DNA of 64,000 nucleotides. Origin: Cinnamomum chago. Taxonomy: Eukaryota > Streptophyta > Magnoliopsida > Laurales > Lauraceae. The position numbers and the translations under genes were made by a program. The notes under the pieces were generated by a model, which saw only the letters and a program-made list of their open reading frames with translations, made no database searches and was not told the origin of the DNA. Of the stretch, positions 32,401 to 46,815 are shown piece after piece. Within the stretch, counting starts at the first letter, position 1; every line of letters begins with the position of its first letter. The stretch spans positions 30,182,501 through 30,246,500 of the forward strand of contig CP142452.1 of NCBI GenBank assembly GCA_038049695.1. The letters run 5' to 3'.

Positions 32401-35400
32401 TTTTCTAGGTTTTAAGCTAACGTTCTAACATAAACCAAGCTTCCAACTGTGCGGGCAATCCGGGATTCGGAATCTCGTTCCGTCAGTTCCTGTGAGCCAT
32501 GAATGACTAGGTTCCCGTGCTCGTCAAGATTCACGGTCAACAGATCCCGTTTCGTCATTTTGTGCCCCCGGAGGCTCTTTTTCTAGGTTTTAAGCTAACG
32601 TTTTAACTTCAACCAACGTTCCAACTGTACGGGCAATCCAGGATTCGGAATCTCGTTCCGTCAATTCCTATAAGTCATTTATGACTATGGGCCCGTGCCC
32701 GTCAAGCTTCGAGGGCAACGGAGCTCGTTTTCTCATTTTTGGCGCTCGGAGGCTCGTTTTATAGGTTTTAAGCTAATGTTCTAACCTAAACTTACGTTTC
32801 AACTGTACGGGCAATCCGGGATTTAGAATCTCGTTCTGTCAGTTCTTACAAGTCATGAATGAGAAGGGGCCCGTGGCCGTCAAGTTTCACGGGCAACGGA
32901 CCCCGTTTGCTGATTTTGTGCGCCCGGAGGCTCGTTTTCTAGGTTTTAAGCTAACGTTCTAACTTAAATCTACGTTCTAACTGTACGGGCAATCCGGGAC
33001 TCGTAATCTCGTTCCGTCAGTTCCTGTAAGTCGAGAATGACTAGATGCCCGTTTCGTCGAGTTTCAGGGGCAACGGAGCCCGTTTGCTCATTTTGGGCAC
33101 ATGGAGGCTTGTTTTCTAGGTTTTAAGTTAACGATCTAACTTAAACCTACGTTTCAAATGTACGGAAAACCCGGGATTCGAAACCTCATTCCGTCAGTTG
33201 TTGCAAGTCATGAATGACTAGGTGTCCGTGCCCGTAAAGTTTCACGGGCGACGGAGACAGTTAGCTCATTTTGGGCGCTTGGAGGCTTATTTTCTAGGTT
33301 TAAGCTAACGTTGTAACTTAAACCTACGTTTCAACTGTACGGACCATCCGGAATTTAGAATCTGGATCCGTCAGTTCCAAAAAGTCATCAATGACTACGG
33401 ACCCGTGTCCGTCAAATTTCACGGGCAACGGACCCCGTTTGCTCATTAAGGGGCCCCGAAGGCTCGTTTTCTAAATTTAAAGCTAACGTTCTCACTTAAA
33501 CCTACGTTTCAACCGTACGGGAAATCCGGTAACCGAATTCTCGTTCTGTCAGTTCCTGCAAGTCGTGAATGACTAGGAGCCCGTGCCCGTCAAGGCTCCC
33601 AGGCAACGGAGCCCGTTTGCTTATTTTGGGCGCCCGGACTTTCGTTTTCTATGTTTTAAGCTAACGTTCTAACTTAAACTTACGTTTCGACTGTACGTGC
33701 AATTCGGGATCTCGTGCCGTCAATTCCTGTAAGTCATGAATGACTAGGGGCCCGTGCCCGGCAAGTTTCTAGGGCAATAGAGCCCGCTTTCTCATTGTGG
33801 GCGCTTGGAGGCTCGTTTTCAAGGTTTTAAGCTAACGTTCTAACCTAAACCTAGCTTCCAACTGTGCGGGCAATCCGGGATTCGGAATCTCGTTCCGTCA
33901 GTTCCTGTAAGCCATGAATGACTAGGGTCCCGTCCCCGTCAAGTTTCACGGTAATCAGATCCCGTTTGGTCATTTTGTGCCCCCGGAGGCTCGTTTTCTA
34001 GGTTTTAAGATAACGTTTTAACTTCAACCAACGTTCCAACTGTACGGGCAATCCGAGATCCGGAATCTTGTTCCGTCAACTCCTGCAAGTCATTTATGAC
34101 TAGGGGCTCGTGCCTGTCAAGTTTCGAGGGCAACGGAGCCCGTTTTCTCATTTTGGGCGCTCGTAGGCTCGTTTTATAGGGTTTAAGCTAATGTTCTAAC
34201 CTAAACCTACGTTTCAACTATACGGGCAATCCGGGATTTAGAATCTCGTTCTGTCAGTTCTTACAAGTCATGAATGAGTAGGGGCCCGTTGCTGTCAAGT
34301 ATCACGGGCAACGGACCCCGTTTGCTGATTTTGTGCGCCCGGAGGTTCGTTTTTTAGGTTTTAAGCTAACGTTCTAACTTAAATCTACGTTCTAACTGTA
34401 CGGGCAATCCGGGACTCGTAATCTCGTTCCGTCAGTTCCTGTAAGTCATGAATGACTAGAGGCCCGTTTCGCCGAGTTTCAGGGGCAACGGAGCCCGTTT
34501 GCTCATTTTGGGCTCATGGAGGTTTGTTTTCTAGGTTTTAAGTTAACGATCTAACTTAAACCTACATTTCATATGTACGGAAAATCCGGGATTCGGAACT
34601 TCGTTCCGTCAGTTCTTGCAAGTCATGAATGACTAGGTGTCCGTGCCCGTAAAGTTTCACGGGCGACGGAGCCAGTTAGCTCATTTTGGGCGCTTGGAGG
34701 CTTATTTTCTAGGTTTAAGCTAACGTTCTAACTTTTAAACCTACGTTTCAACTGTATAGACCATCCGGAATTTAGAATCTCGATCTGTCAGTTCCTACAA
34801 GTCATTAATGACTACGGACCCGTGCCCGTCAAATTTCACGGGCAACGGACCCCGTTTGCTCATTAAGGGGCCCCGGAGGCTCGTTTTCTAGATTTAAAGC
34901 TAACGTTCTAACTTAAACCTACGTTTCAACCGTACGGGCAATCCCGTAATCGAATTCTTGTTCTTTCAGTTCCTGCAATTCATGAATGACTAGGAGCCCG
35001 TGCCCGTCAAGTCTCCCAGGAAACGGAGCCCGTTTGCTTATTTTGGGCTCCCGGACTTTCGTTTTCTATGTTTTAAGCTAACGTTCTAACTTAAACTTAC
35101 GTTTCGACTGTACGTGAAATCCGGGATTCGGAATCTCATTGCGTCAATTCCTGTTAGTCCTGAATGACTAGGGGCCCGTGCCCGGCAAGTTTCTAGGGCA
35201 ATGGAGCCCGCTTTCTCATTTTGGCGCTCGGAGGCTCATTTTCTAGGTTTTAAGCTAACGTTCTAACATAAACCTAGCTTCCAACTGTGCGGGCAATTCG
35301 GGATTCGGAATCTCGTTCCGTCAGTTCCTGTGAGCCATGAATGACTAGGTTCCCGTGGTCGTCAAGTTTCACGGTCAGCAGATCCCGTTTCGTCATTTTG

Positions 35401-38400
35401 TGCCCCCGGAGGCTCTTTTTCTAGGTTTTAAGCTAACGTTTTAACTTTAACCAACGTTCCAACTGTACGGGCAATCCGGGATTCGGAATCTCGTTCCGTC
35501 AATTCCTATAAGTCATTTATGACTATGGGCCCGTGCCCGTCAAGCTTCGAGGGCAACGGAGCTCTTTTTCTCATTTTGGGCGCTCGGAGGCTCGTTTTAT
35601 AGGTTTTAAGCTAATGTACTAACCTAAACTTACGTTTCAACTGTACGGGCAATCCGGGATTTAGAATCTCGTTCTGTCAGTTCTTACAAGTCATGAATGA
35701 GTAGGGGCCCGTGGCCGTCAAGTTTCACGGGCAACGGAACCCGTTTGCTGATTTTGTGCGCCCTTTAGCTCGTTTTCTAGGTTTTAAGCTAACGTTCTAA
35801 CTTAAATCTACGTTCTAACTGTACGGGCAATCCGGGACTCGTAATCTCGTTCCGTCAGTTCCTGCAAGTCATGAATGACTAGATGCCCGTTTCGCCGAGT
35901 TTCTGGGGCAACGGAGCCCGTTTGCTCATTTTGGGCTCATGGAGGTTTGTTTTCTAGGTTTTAAGTTAACGATATAACTTAAACCTACGTTTCATATCTA
36001 TGGAAAATCCGGGATTCGGAACCTCGTTCCGTCAGTTCTTGCAAGTCATGAATGACTAGTTGTCCGTGCCCGTAAAGTTTCACGGGCGACGGAGCCAGTT
36101 AGCTCATTTTGGGCGCTTGGAGGCTTATTTTCTAGGTTTAAGCGCTAACGTTCTAACTTTTAAACCTACGTTTCAACTGTACGGACCATCCGGAATTTAG
36201 AATCTCGATCTGTCAGTTCCTACAAGTCATGAATGACTACGGACCCGTGCCCGTCAAATTTCACGGGCAACGGACCCCGTTTGCTCATTAAGGGGCCCCG
36301 GAGGCTCGTTTTCTAGATTTAAAGCTAACGTTCTAACTTAAACCTACGTTTCAACCGTACGGGAAATCCGGTAATCGAATTCTCGTTCTGTCAGTTCCTG
36401 CAAGTCGTGAATGACTAGGAGCCCGTGCCCGTTAAGTCTCCCAGGCAACGGAGTCCGTTTGCTTATTTTGGGCGCCCGGACTTTCGTTTTTTATGTTTTA
36501 AGCTAACGTTCTAACTTAAACTTACGTTTCGACTATACGTGCAATCCGGGATTCGGGATCTCGTGCCGTCAATTCCTGTAAGTCATGAATGACTAGGGGC
36601 CCGTGCCCGGCAAGTTTCTAGGGCAATGGATCCCGCTTTCTAATTTTGGGCGCTTGGAGTCTCGTTTTCAAGGTTTTAAGTTAACGTTCTAACCTAAACC
36701 TAGCTTCCAACTGTGCGGGCAATCCGGGATTCGGAATCTCATTCCGTCAGTTCCTGTTAGCCATTAATGACTAGGGTCCCGTGCCCGGCAAGTTTCTAGG
36801 GCAATAGAGCCCGCTTTCTCATTTTGGGCACTTGGAGGCTCGTTTTCAAGGTTTTAAGATAGCATTTTAACTTCAACCAACGTTCCAACTGTACGGGCAA
36901 TCCGAGATCCGGAATCTTGTTCCGTCAACTCCTGTAAGTCATTTATGACTAGGGGCCCGTGCCCGTCAAGTTTCGAGGGCAACGGAGCCCGTTTTCTCAT
37001 TTTGGGCGCTCGTAGGCTCGTTTTATAGGGTTTAAGCTAATGTTCTAACCTAAACCTACGTTTCAACTATACGGGCAATCCGGGATTTAGAATCTCGTTC
37101 TGTCAGTTCTTACAAGTCATGAATGAGTAGGGGCCCATGGCTGTCAACTATCACGGGCAACGGACCCCGTTTGCTGATTTTGTGCGCCCGGAGGTTCGTT
37201 TTTTAGGTTTTAAGCTAACGTTCTAACTTAAATCTACGTTCTAACTGTACGGGCAATCCGGGACTCGTAATCTCGTTCCGTCAGTTCCTGCAAGTCATGA
37301 ATGACTAGAGGCCCGTTTCGCCGAGTTCCAGGGGCAACGGAGCCCGTTTGCTCATTTTGGGCTCATGGAGGTTCGTTTTCTAGGTTTTAAGTTAACGATC
37401 TAACTTAAACCTACATTTCATATGTACGGAAAAACCGGGATTCGGAACCTCGTTCCGTCAGTTCTTGCAAGTCATGAATGACTAGGTGTCCGTGCCCGTA
37501 AAGTTTCACGGGCGACGGAGCCAGTTAGCTCATTTTGGGCGCTTGGAGGCTTATTTTCTAGGTTTAAGCTAACGTTCTAACTTTTAAACCTACGTTTCAA
37601 CTGTACGGACCATCCGGAATTTAGAATCTCGATCTGTCAGTTCCTACAAGTCATTAATGACTACGGACCCGTGCCCGTCAAATTTCACGGGCAACGGACC
37701 CCGTTTGCTCATTAAGGGGCCCCGGAGGCTCGTTTTCTAGATTTAAAGCTAACGTTCTAACTTAAACCTACGTTTCAACCGTACGGGCAATCCCGTAATC
37801 GAATTCTCGTTATGTCAGTTCCTGCAAGTCGTGAATGACTAGGAGCCCGTGCCCGTCAAGTCTCCCAAGAAACGGAGCCCGTTTGCTTATTTTGGGCTCC
37901 CGGACTTTCGTTTTCTATGTTTTAAGCTAACGTTCTAACTTAAACTTACGTTTCGCCTGTATGTGAAATCCGGGATTCGGAATCTCATTGCGTCAATTCC
38001 TGTTAGTCATGAATGACTAGGGGCCCGTGCCCGGCAAGTTTCTTGGGCAATGGAGCCCGCTTTCTCATTTTGGGCGCTCGGAGGCTCATTTTCTAGGTTT
38101 TAAGCTAACGTTCTAACATAAACCAAGCTTCCAACTGTGCGGGCAATCCGGGATTCGGAATCTCGTTCCGTCAGTTCCTGTGAGCCATGAATGACTAGGT
38201 TCCCGTGCTCGTCAAGATTCACGGTCAACAGATCCCGTTTCGTCATTTTGTGCCCCCGGAGGCTCTTTTTCTAGGTTTTAAGCTAACGTTTTAACTTCAA
38301 CCAACGTTCCAACTGTACGGGCAATCCAGGATTCGGAATCTCGTTCCGTCAATTCCTATAAGTCATTTATGACTATGGGCCCGTGCCCGTCAAGCTTCGA

Positions 38401-41400
38401 GGGCAACGGAGCTCGTTTTCTCATTTTTGGCGCTCGGAGGCTCGTTTTATAGGTTTTAAGCTAATGTTCTAACCTAAACTTACGTTTCAACTGTACGGGC
38501 AATCCGGGATTTAGAATCTCGTTCTGTCAGTTCTTACAAGTCATGAATGAGAAGGGGCCCGTGGCCGTCAAGTTTCACGGGCAACGGACCCCGTTTGCTG
38601 ATTTTGTGCGCCCGGAGGCTCGTTTTCTAGGTTTTAAGCTAACGTTCTAACTTAAATCTACGTTCTAACTGTACGGGCAATCCGGGACTCGTAATCTCGT
38701 TCCGTCAGTTCCTGCAGGTCATGAATGACTAGAGGCCCGTTTCGCCGAGTTCCAGGGGCAACGGAGCCCGTTTGCTCATTTTGGGCTCATGGAGGTTTGT
38801 TTTCTAGGTTTTAAGTTAACGATCTAACTTAAACCTACATTTCATATGTACGGAAAATCCGGGATTCGGAACCTCGTTCCGTCAGTTCTTGCAAGTCATG
38901 AATGACTAGGTGTCCGTGCCCGTAAAGTTTCACGGGCGACGGAGCCAGTTAGCTCATTTTGGGCGCTTGGAGGCTTATTTTCTAGGTTTAAGCTAACGTT
39001 CTAACTTTTAAACCTACGTTTCAACTGTACGGACCATCCGGAATTTAGAATCTCGATCTGTCAGTTCCTACAAGTCATGAATGACTACGGACCCGTGCCC
39101 GTCAAATTTCACGGGCAACGGACCCCGTTTGCTCATTAAGGGGCCCCGGAGGCTCGTTTTCTAAATTTAAAGCTAACGTTCTCACTTAAACCTACGTTTC
39201 AACCGTACGGGAAATCCGGTAATCGAATTCTCGTTCTGTCAGTTCCTACAAGTCGTGAATGACTAGGAGCCCGTGCCCGTCAAGGCACCCAGGCAACGGA
39301 GCCCGTATGCTTATTTTGGGCGCACGGACTTTCGTTTTCTATGTTTTAACTTAACGTTCTAACTTAAACTTACGTTTCGACTGTACGTGCAATCCGGGAT
39401 TCGGAATCTCGTTGCGTCAATTCCTGTAAGTCATGAATGACTACGGGCCCGTGCCCGGCAAGTTTCTAGGGAAATGGAGCCCGCTTTCTCATTTTGGGCG
39501 CTCGGAGGCTCATTTTCTAGGTTTTAAGCTAACGTTGTAACCTAAACCTAGCATCCAACTGTGCGGGCAATCCGGGGTTCGGAATCTCGTTCCGTCAGTT
39601 CCTGTGAGCCATGAATGACTAGGGTCCCATTCCCTTCAAGTTTCGAGGTCAACGGAGCCCGTTTTCTCATTTTGGGCGCTCGGAGGCTCGTTTTCTAGGT
39701 TTTAAGCTAATGTTCTAACCTAAACCTACGTTTCAACTGTACGGGCAATCCGGGATTTAGAATCTCATTCTGTCAGTTCTTACAAGTCATGAATGAGAAG
39801 GGGCCCGTGGCCGTCAAGTTTCACGGGCAACGGACCCCGTTTGCTGATTTTGTGCGCCCGGAGGCTCGTTTTCTAGGTTTTAAGCTAACGTTCTAACTTA
39901 AATCTACGTTCTAACTGTACGGGCAATCCGGGACTCGTAATCTCGTTCCGTCAGTTCCTGCAGGTCATGAATGACTAGAGGCCCGTTTCGCCGAGTTCCA
40001 GGGGCAACGGAGCCCGTTTGCTCATTTTGGGCTCATGGAGGTTTGTTTTCTAGGTTTTAAGTTAACGATATAACTTAAACCTACGTTTCATATCTATGGA
40101 AAATCCGGGATTCGGAACCTCGTTCCGTCAGTTCTTGCAAGTCATGAATGACTAGTTGTCCGTGCCCGTAAAGTTTCACGGGCGACGGAGCCAGTTAGCT
40201 CATTTTGGGCGCTTGGAGGCTTATTTTCTAGGTTTAAGCTAACGTTCTAACTTTTAAACCTACGTTTCAACTGTACGGACCATCCGGAATTTAGAATCTC
40301 GATCTGTCAGTTCCTACAAGTCATGAATGACTACGGACCCGTGCCCGTCAAATTTCACGGGCAACGGACCCCGTTTGCTCATTAAGGGGCCCCGGAGGCT
40401 CGTTTTCTAGATTTAAAGCTAACGTTCTAACTTAAACCTACGTTTCAACCGTACGGGAAATCCGGTAATCGAATTCTCGTTCTGTCAGTTCCTGCAAGTC
40501 GTGAATGACTAGGAGCCCGTGCCCGTCATGTCTCCCAGTAAACGGAGCCCGTTTGCTTATTTTGGGCGCCCGGACTTTCGTTTTCTATGTTTTAAGCTAA
40601 CGTTCTAACTTAAACTTACGTTTCGACTGTACGTGCAATCCGGGATTCGGGATCTCGTGCCGTCAATTCCTGTAAGTCGTGAATGACTAGGGGCCCGTGC
40701 CCGGCAAGTTTCTAGGGCAATGGAGCCCGCTTTCTCATTTTGGGCGCTTGGAGGCTCGTTTTCAAGGTTTTAAGCTAACGTTCTAACCTAAACCTAGCTT
40801 CCAACTGTGCGGGCAATCCGGGATTCGGATTCTCATTCCGTCAGTTCCTGTGAGCCATGAATGACTAGGGTCCCGTGCCCGTCAAGTTTCACGGTAATCA
40901 GATCCCGTTTGGTCATTTTGTGCCCCCGGAGGCTCGGTTTCTAGGTTTTAAGATAACGTTTTTACTTCAACCAACGTTCCAACTGTACGGGCAATCCGAA
41001 ATTCAGAATCTTGTTCCGTCAACTCCTGTAAGTCATTTATGACTAGGGGCCCGTGCCCGTCAAGTTTCGAGGGCAACGGAGCCCGTTTTCTAATTTTGGG
41101 CGCTCGTAGGCTCGTTTTATTGGGTTTAAGCTAATGTTCTAACCTAAACCTACGTTTCAACTATACGGGCAATCCGGGATTTAGAATCTCGTTCTGTCAG
41201 TTCTTAGAAGTCATTAATGAGTAGGGGCCCGTGGCTGTCAAGTATCACGGGCAACGGACCCCGTTTGCTAATTTTGTACGCCCGGAGGTTCGTTTTTTAG
41301 GTTTTAAGCTAACGTTCTAACTTAAATCTACGTTCTAACTGTACGGGCAATCCGGGACTCGTAATCTCGTTCCGTCAGTTCCTGTAAGTCATGAATGACT

Positions 41401-44400
41401 AGAGGCCCGTTTCACCGAGTTTCAGGGGCAACGAAGCCCGTTTGCTCATTTTGGGCTCATAGAGGTTTGTTTTCTAGGTTTTAAGTTAACGATCTAACTT
41501 AAACCTACGTTTCATATGTACGAAAAATCCGGGATTCGGAACCTCGTTCCGTCAGTTCTTGCAAGTCATGAATGACTAGGTGTCCGTGCCCGTAAAGTTT
41601 CACGGGCGACGGAGCCAGTTAGCTCATTTTGGGCGCTTGGAGGCTTATTTTCTAGGTTTAAGCTAACGTTCTAACTTTTAAACCTACGTTTCAACTGTAC
41701 GGACCATCCGGAATTTAGAATCTCGATCTGTCAGTTCCTACAAGTAATGAATGACTACGGACCCGTGCCCGTCAAATTTCACGGGCAACGGACCCCGTTT
41801 GCTCATTAAGGGGCCCCGGAGGCTCGTTTTCTAGATTTAAAGCTAACGTTCTAACTTAAACCTACGTTTCAACCGTACGGGAAATCCGGTAATCGAATTC
41901 TCGTTCTGTCAGTTCCTGCAAGTCGTGAATGACTACGAACCCGTGCCCGTCAAGTCTCCCAGTAAACGGAGCCCGTTTGCTTATTTTGGGCGCCCGGACT
42001 TTCGTTTTCTATGTTTTAAGCTAACGTTCTAACTTAAACTTACGTTTCGACTGTACGTGCAATCCGGGATTCGGAATCTCGTGCAGTCAATTCCTGTAAG
42101 TCGTGAATGACTAGGGGCCCGTGCCCGGCAAGTTTCTAGGGCAATGGAGCCCGCTTTCTCATTTTGGGCGCTCGGAGGCTCATTTTCTAGGTTTTAAGCT
42201 AACGTTCTAACATAAACCTAGCTTCCAACTGTGCGGGCAATCCGGGATTCAGAATCTCGTTCCGTCAGTTCCTGTGAGCCATGAATGACTAGGTTCCCGT
42301 GCCCGTCAAGTTTCACGGTCAACAGATCCCGTTTGGTCATTTTGTGCCCCCGGAGGCTCGTTTCCTAGGTTTTAAGCTAACGTTTTAACTTCAACCAACG
42401 TTCCAACTGTACGGGCAATCCGGGATTCGGAATCTCGTTCCGTCAATTCCTATAAGTCATTTATGACTATGGGCCCGTGCCCGTCAAGTTTCGAGGGCAA
42501 CGGAGCTCGTTTTCTCATTTTGGGCGCTCGGAGGCTCGTTTTATAGGTTTTAAGCTAATGTTCTAACCTAAACCTACGTTTCAACTGTACGGGTAATCCG
42601 GGATTTAGAATCTCGTTCTGTCAGTTCTTACAAGTTATGAATGAGTAGGGGCCCGTGGCCGTGAAGTTTCACGGGCAACGGACCCCGTTTGCTGATTTTT
42701 TGCTCCCGGAGGCTCGTTTTATAGGTTTTAAGCTAACGTTCTAACTTAAATCTACGTTCTAACTGTACGGGCAATCCGGGACTCGTAATCTCGTTCCGTC
42801 AGTTCCTGCAAGTCAAGAATGACTAGATGCCCGTTTCGTCGAGTTTCAGGGGCAACGGAGCCCGTTTGCTCATTTTGGGCACATGGAGGCTTGTTTTCTA
42901 GGTTTTAAGTTAACGATCTAACTTAAACCTACGTTTCAAATGTACGGAAAACCCGGGATTCGAAACCTCATTCCGTCAGTTGTTGCAAGTCATGAATGAC
43001 TAGGTGTCCGTGCCCGTAAAGTTTCACGGGCGACGGAGACAGTTAGCTCATTTTGGGCGCTTGGAGGCTTATTTTCTAGGTTTAAGCTAACGTTGTAACT
43101 TAAACCTACGTTTCAACTGTACGGACCATCCGGAATTTAGAATCTCGATCCGTCAGTTCCAAAAAGTCATCAATGACTACGGACCCGTGTCTGTCAAATT
43201 TCACGGGCAACGGACCCCGTTTGCTCATTAAGGGGCCCCGGAGGCTCGTTTTCTAAATTTAAAGCTAACGTTCTCACTTAAACCTACGTTTCAACCGTAC
43301 GGGAAATCCGGTAATCGAATTCTCGTTCTGTCAGTTCCTGCATGTCGTGAATGACTAGGAGCCCGTGCCCGTCAAGGCTCCCAGGCAACGGAGCCCGTTT
43401 GCTTATTTTGGGCGCCCGGACTTTCGTTTTCTATGTTTTAAGCTAACGTTCTAACTTAAACTTACGTTTCGACTGTACGTGCAATCCGGGATTCGGAATA
43501 TCGTTGCGTCAATTCTTGTAAGTCATGAATGACTACGGGCCCGTGCCCGGCAAGTTTCTAGGGAAATGGAGCCCGCTTTCTCATTTTGGGCGCTCGGAGG
43601 CTCATTTTCTAGGTTTTAATCTAACATTCTAACCTAAACCTAGCATCCAACTGTGCGGGCAATCCGGGATTCGGAATCTCGTTCCGTCAGTTCCTGTGAG
43701 CCATGAATGACTAGGGTCCCATTCCCGTCAAGTTTCGAGGGCAACGGAGCCCGTTTTCTCATTTTTGGCGCTCGGAGGCTCGTTTTCTAGGTTTTAAGAT
43801 AATGTTCTAACCTGAACCTACGTTTCAACTGTACGGGCAATCCGGGATTTAGAATCTCGTTCTTTCAGTTCTTACAAGTCATGAATGAGTAGGGGCCCGT
43901 GGCCGTCAAGTATCACGGGCAACGGACCCCGTTTGCTGATTTTGTGCGCCCGGAGGCTCGTTTTCTAGGTTTTAAGCTAACGTTCTAACTTAAATCTACG
44001 TTCTAACTGTACGGGCAATCCGGGACTCGTAATCTCGTTCCGTCAGTTCCTACAGGTCATGAATGACTAGATGCCCGTTTGGCCGAGTTTCAGGGGCAAC
44101 GGAGCCCGTTTGCTCATTTTGGGCTCATGGAGGTTTGTTTTCTAGGTTTTAAGTTAATGATTTAACTTAAACCTACGTTTCATATGTACGGAAAATCCGG
44201 GATTCGGAACCTCATTCCGTCAGTTCTTGCAAGTAATGAATGACTAGGTGTCCGTGCCCCTAAAGTTTCACGGGCGACGGAGCCAGTTGGCTCATTTTGG
44301 GCGTTTGGAGGCTTATTTTCTAGGTTTAAGTTAACGTTCTAACTTTTAAACCTACCATTCAACTGTACGGACCATCCGGAATTTAGAATCTCGATCTGTC

Positions 44401-46815
44401 AGTTCCTACAAGTCATGAATGACTACGGACCCGTGACCGTCAAATTTCACGGGCAACGGACCCCGTTTGCTTATGAAGGGGCCCCGGAGGCTCGTTTTCT
44501 AGATTTAAAGCTAACGTTCTAACTTAAACCTACGTTTCAACCGTACGGGCAATCCCGTAATCGAATTCTCGTTCTGTCAGTTCCTGCAAGTCGTGAATGA
44601 CTAGGAGCCCGTGCCCGTCAAGTCTCTCAGGCAACGGAGCCCGTTTACTTATTTTGGGCTCCCGGACTTTCGTTTTCTAGGTTTTAAGCTAACGTTCTAA
44701 CTTAAACTTACGTTTCGACTGTACGTGCAATCCGGGATTCGGAATCTCATTGCGTCAATTCCTGTTAGTCATGAATGACTAGGGGCCCGTGCCCGGCAAG
44801 TTTCAAGGGCAAAGGAGACCGCTTTCTCATTTTGGGCGCTCGGAGGCTCATTTTCTGGGTTTTAAGCTAATGTTCTAACCTAAACCTACGTTTCAACTGT
44901 ACGGGCAATCCGGGATTTAGAATCTCGTTCTGTCAGTTCTTACAAGTCATGAATGAGTAGGGGCCCGTGGCCGTCAAGTTTCACGGGCAACGGACCCCGT
45001 TTGCTGATTTTGTGCGATCGGAGGCTCGTTTTCTAGGTTTTAAGCTAACGTTCTAACTTAAATCTACGTTCTAATTGTACGGGCAATCCGGGACTCGTAA
45101 TCTCGTTCCGTCAGTTCCTGCAAGTCAAGAATGACTTGATGCCCGTTTCGTCGAGTTTCAGGGGCAACGGAGCCCGTTTGCTCATTTTGGGCTCATGGAG
45201 GTTTGTTTTCTAGGTTTTAAGTTAACGATCTAACTTAAGCCTACGTTTCATATCTATGGAAAATCCGGGATTCGGAACCTCGTTCCGTCAGTTCTTGCAA
45301 GTCATGAATGACTAGGTGTCCGTGCCCGTAAAGTTTCACGGGCGACGGAGCCAGTTAGCTCATTTTGGGCGCTTGGAGGCTTATTTTCTAGGTTTAAGCT
45401 AACGTTCTAACTTTTAAACCTACGTTTCAACTGTACGGACCATCCGGAATTTAGAATCTCGATCTGTCAGTTCCTACAAGTCATGAATGACTACGGACCC
45501 GTGCCCGTCAAATTTCACGGGCAACGGACCCCGTTTGCTCATTAAGGGGCCCCGGAGGCTCGTTTTCTAGATTTAAAGCTAACGTTCTAACTTAAACCTA
45601 CGTTTCAACCGTACGGGAAATCCGGTAATCGAATTCTCGTTCTGTCAGTTCCTGCAAGTCGTGAATGACTAGGAGCCCGTGCCCGTCATGTCTTCCAGTA
45701 AACGGAGCCCGTTTGCTTATTTTGGGCGCCCGGACTTTCGTTTTCTATGTTTTAAGCTAACGTTCTAACTTAAACTTACGTTTCGACTGTACGTGCAATC
45801 CGGGATTCGGGATCTCGTGCCGTCAATTCCTGTAAGTCGTGAATGACTAGGGGCCCGTGCCCGGCAAGTTTCTAGGGCAATGGAGCCCGCTTTCTCATTT
45901 TGGGCGCTTGGAGGCTCGTTTTCAAGGTTTTAAGCTAACGTTCTAACCTAAACCTAGCTTCCAACTGTACGGGCAATCCGGGATTCGGAATCTCATTCCG
46001 TCAGTTCCTATGAGCCATGAATGACTAGGGTCCCGTTCCCGTCAAGTTTCACGGTCAACAGATCCCGTTTGGTCATTTTGTGCCCCCGGAGGCTCTTTTT
46101 CTAGGTTTAAAAAAAAAACGTTTTAACTTCAACCAACGTTCCAACTGTACGGGCAATCCGAGATTCGGAATCTTGTTCCGTCAACTCCTGTAAGTTATTT
46201 ATAACTAGGGGCCCGTGCCCGTCAAGTTTCGAGGGCAACGGAGCCCGTTTTCTCATTTTGGGCGCTCGTACGCTCGTTTTATAGGGTTTAAGCTAATGTT
46301 CTAACCTAAACCTACGTTTCAACTATACGGGCAATCCGGGATTTAGAATCTCGTTCTGTCAGTTCTTACAAGTCATGAATGAGTAGGGGCCCGTGGCTAT
46401 CAAGTATCACGGGCAACGGACCCCGTTTGCTGATTTTGTGCGCCCGGAGGTTCGTTTTCCAGGTTTTAAGCTAACGTTCTAACTTAAATCTACGTTCTAA
46501 CTATACGGGCAATCCGGGACTCGTAATCTCGTTCCGTCAGTTCCTGTAAGTAATGAATGACTAGAGGCCCGTTTCGCCGAGTTTCAGGGGCAACGGAGCC
46601 CGTTTGCTCATTTTGGGCTCATGGAGGTTTGTTTTCTAGGTTTTAAGTTAACGATCTAACTTAAACCTACGTTTCATATGTACGGAAAATCCGGGATTCG
46701 GAACCTCGTTCCGTCAGTTCTTGCAAGTCATGAATGACTAGGTGTCCGTGCCCGTAAAGTTTCACGGGCGACGGAGCCAGTCAGCTCATTTTGGGAACTT
46801 GGCGGCTTATTTTCT
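29414..46815. repeat. Satellite block 3
   Basis: The same array resumes in monomer a at AAACTTACGTTTCG, in register with the left side (ends CTAACTT at 19427). Type a heads fall at about 30797, 32214, 33636, 35053, 36478, 37902, 39326, 40572, 41996, 43418, 44664 and 45732. Most units are 8-mers. Units 39326-40572 and 43418-44664 are 7-mers; 44664-45732 is a 6-mer. The two-HOR stretches before and after 32,214 are near copies (about 2.84 kb offset), and a tract near 32.1-33.0 kb reappears near 37.8-38.7 kb. Confidence 0.95.
44664..45731. repeat. Six-monomer HOR variant (a/b then d fusion)
   Basis: The a-to-a interval is only 1068 bases. Near 44,850 the b head (GGAGGCTCATTTTCT) passes directly into d sequence (GGGTTTTAAGCTAATGTTC), so most of b and all of c are missing. 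The remaining monomers d-h keep normal order. It is the only 6-mer seen. Confidence 0.75.

Noticed and set aside
46728-46815. C-terminal extension of the LINE D reading frame (SVARETLRARTPSHS)
   Set aside because: These residues are read-through into satellite beyond the LINE boundary at 46816.
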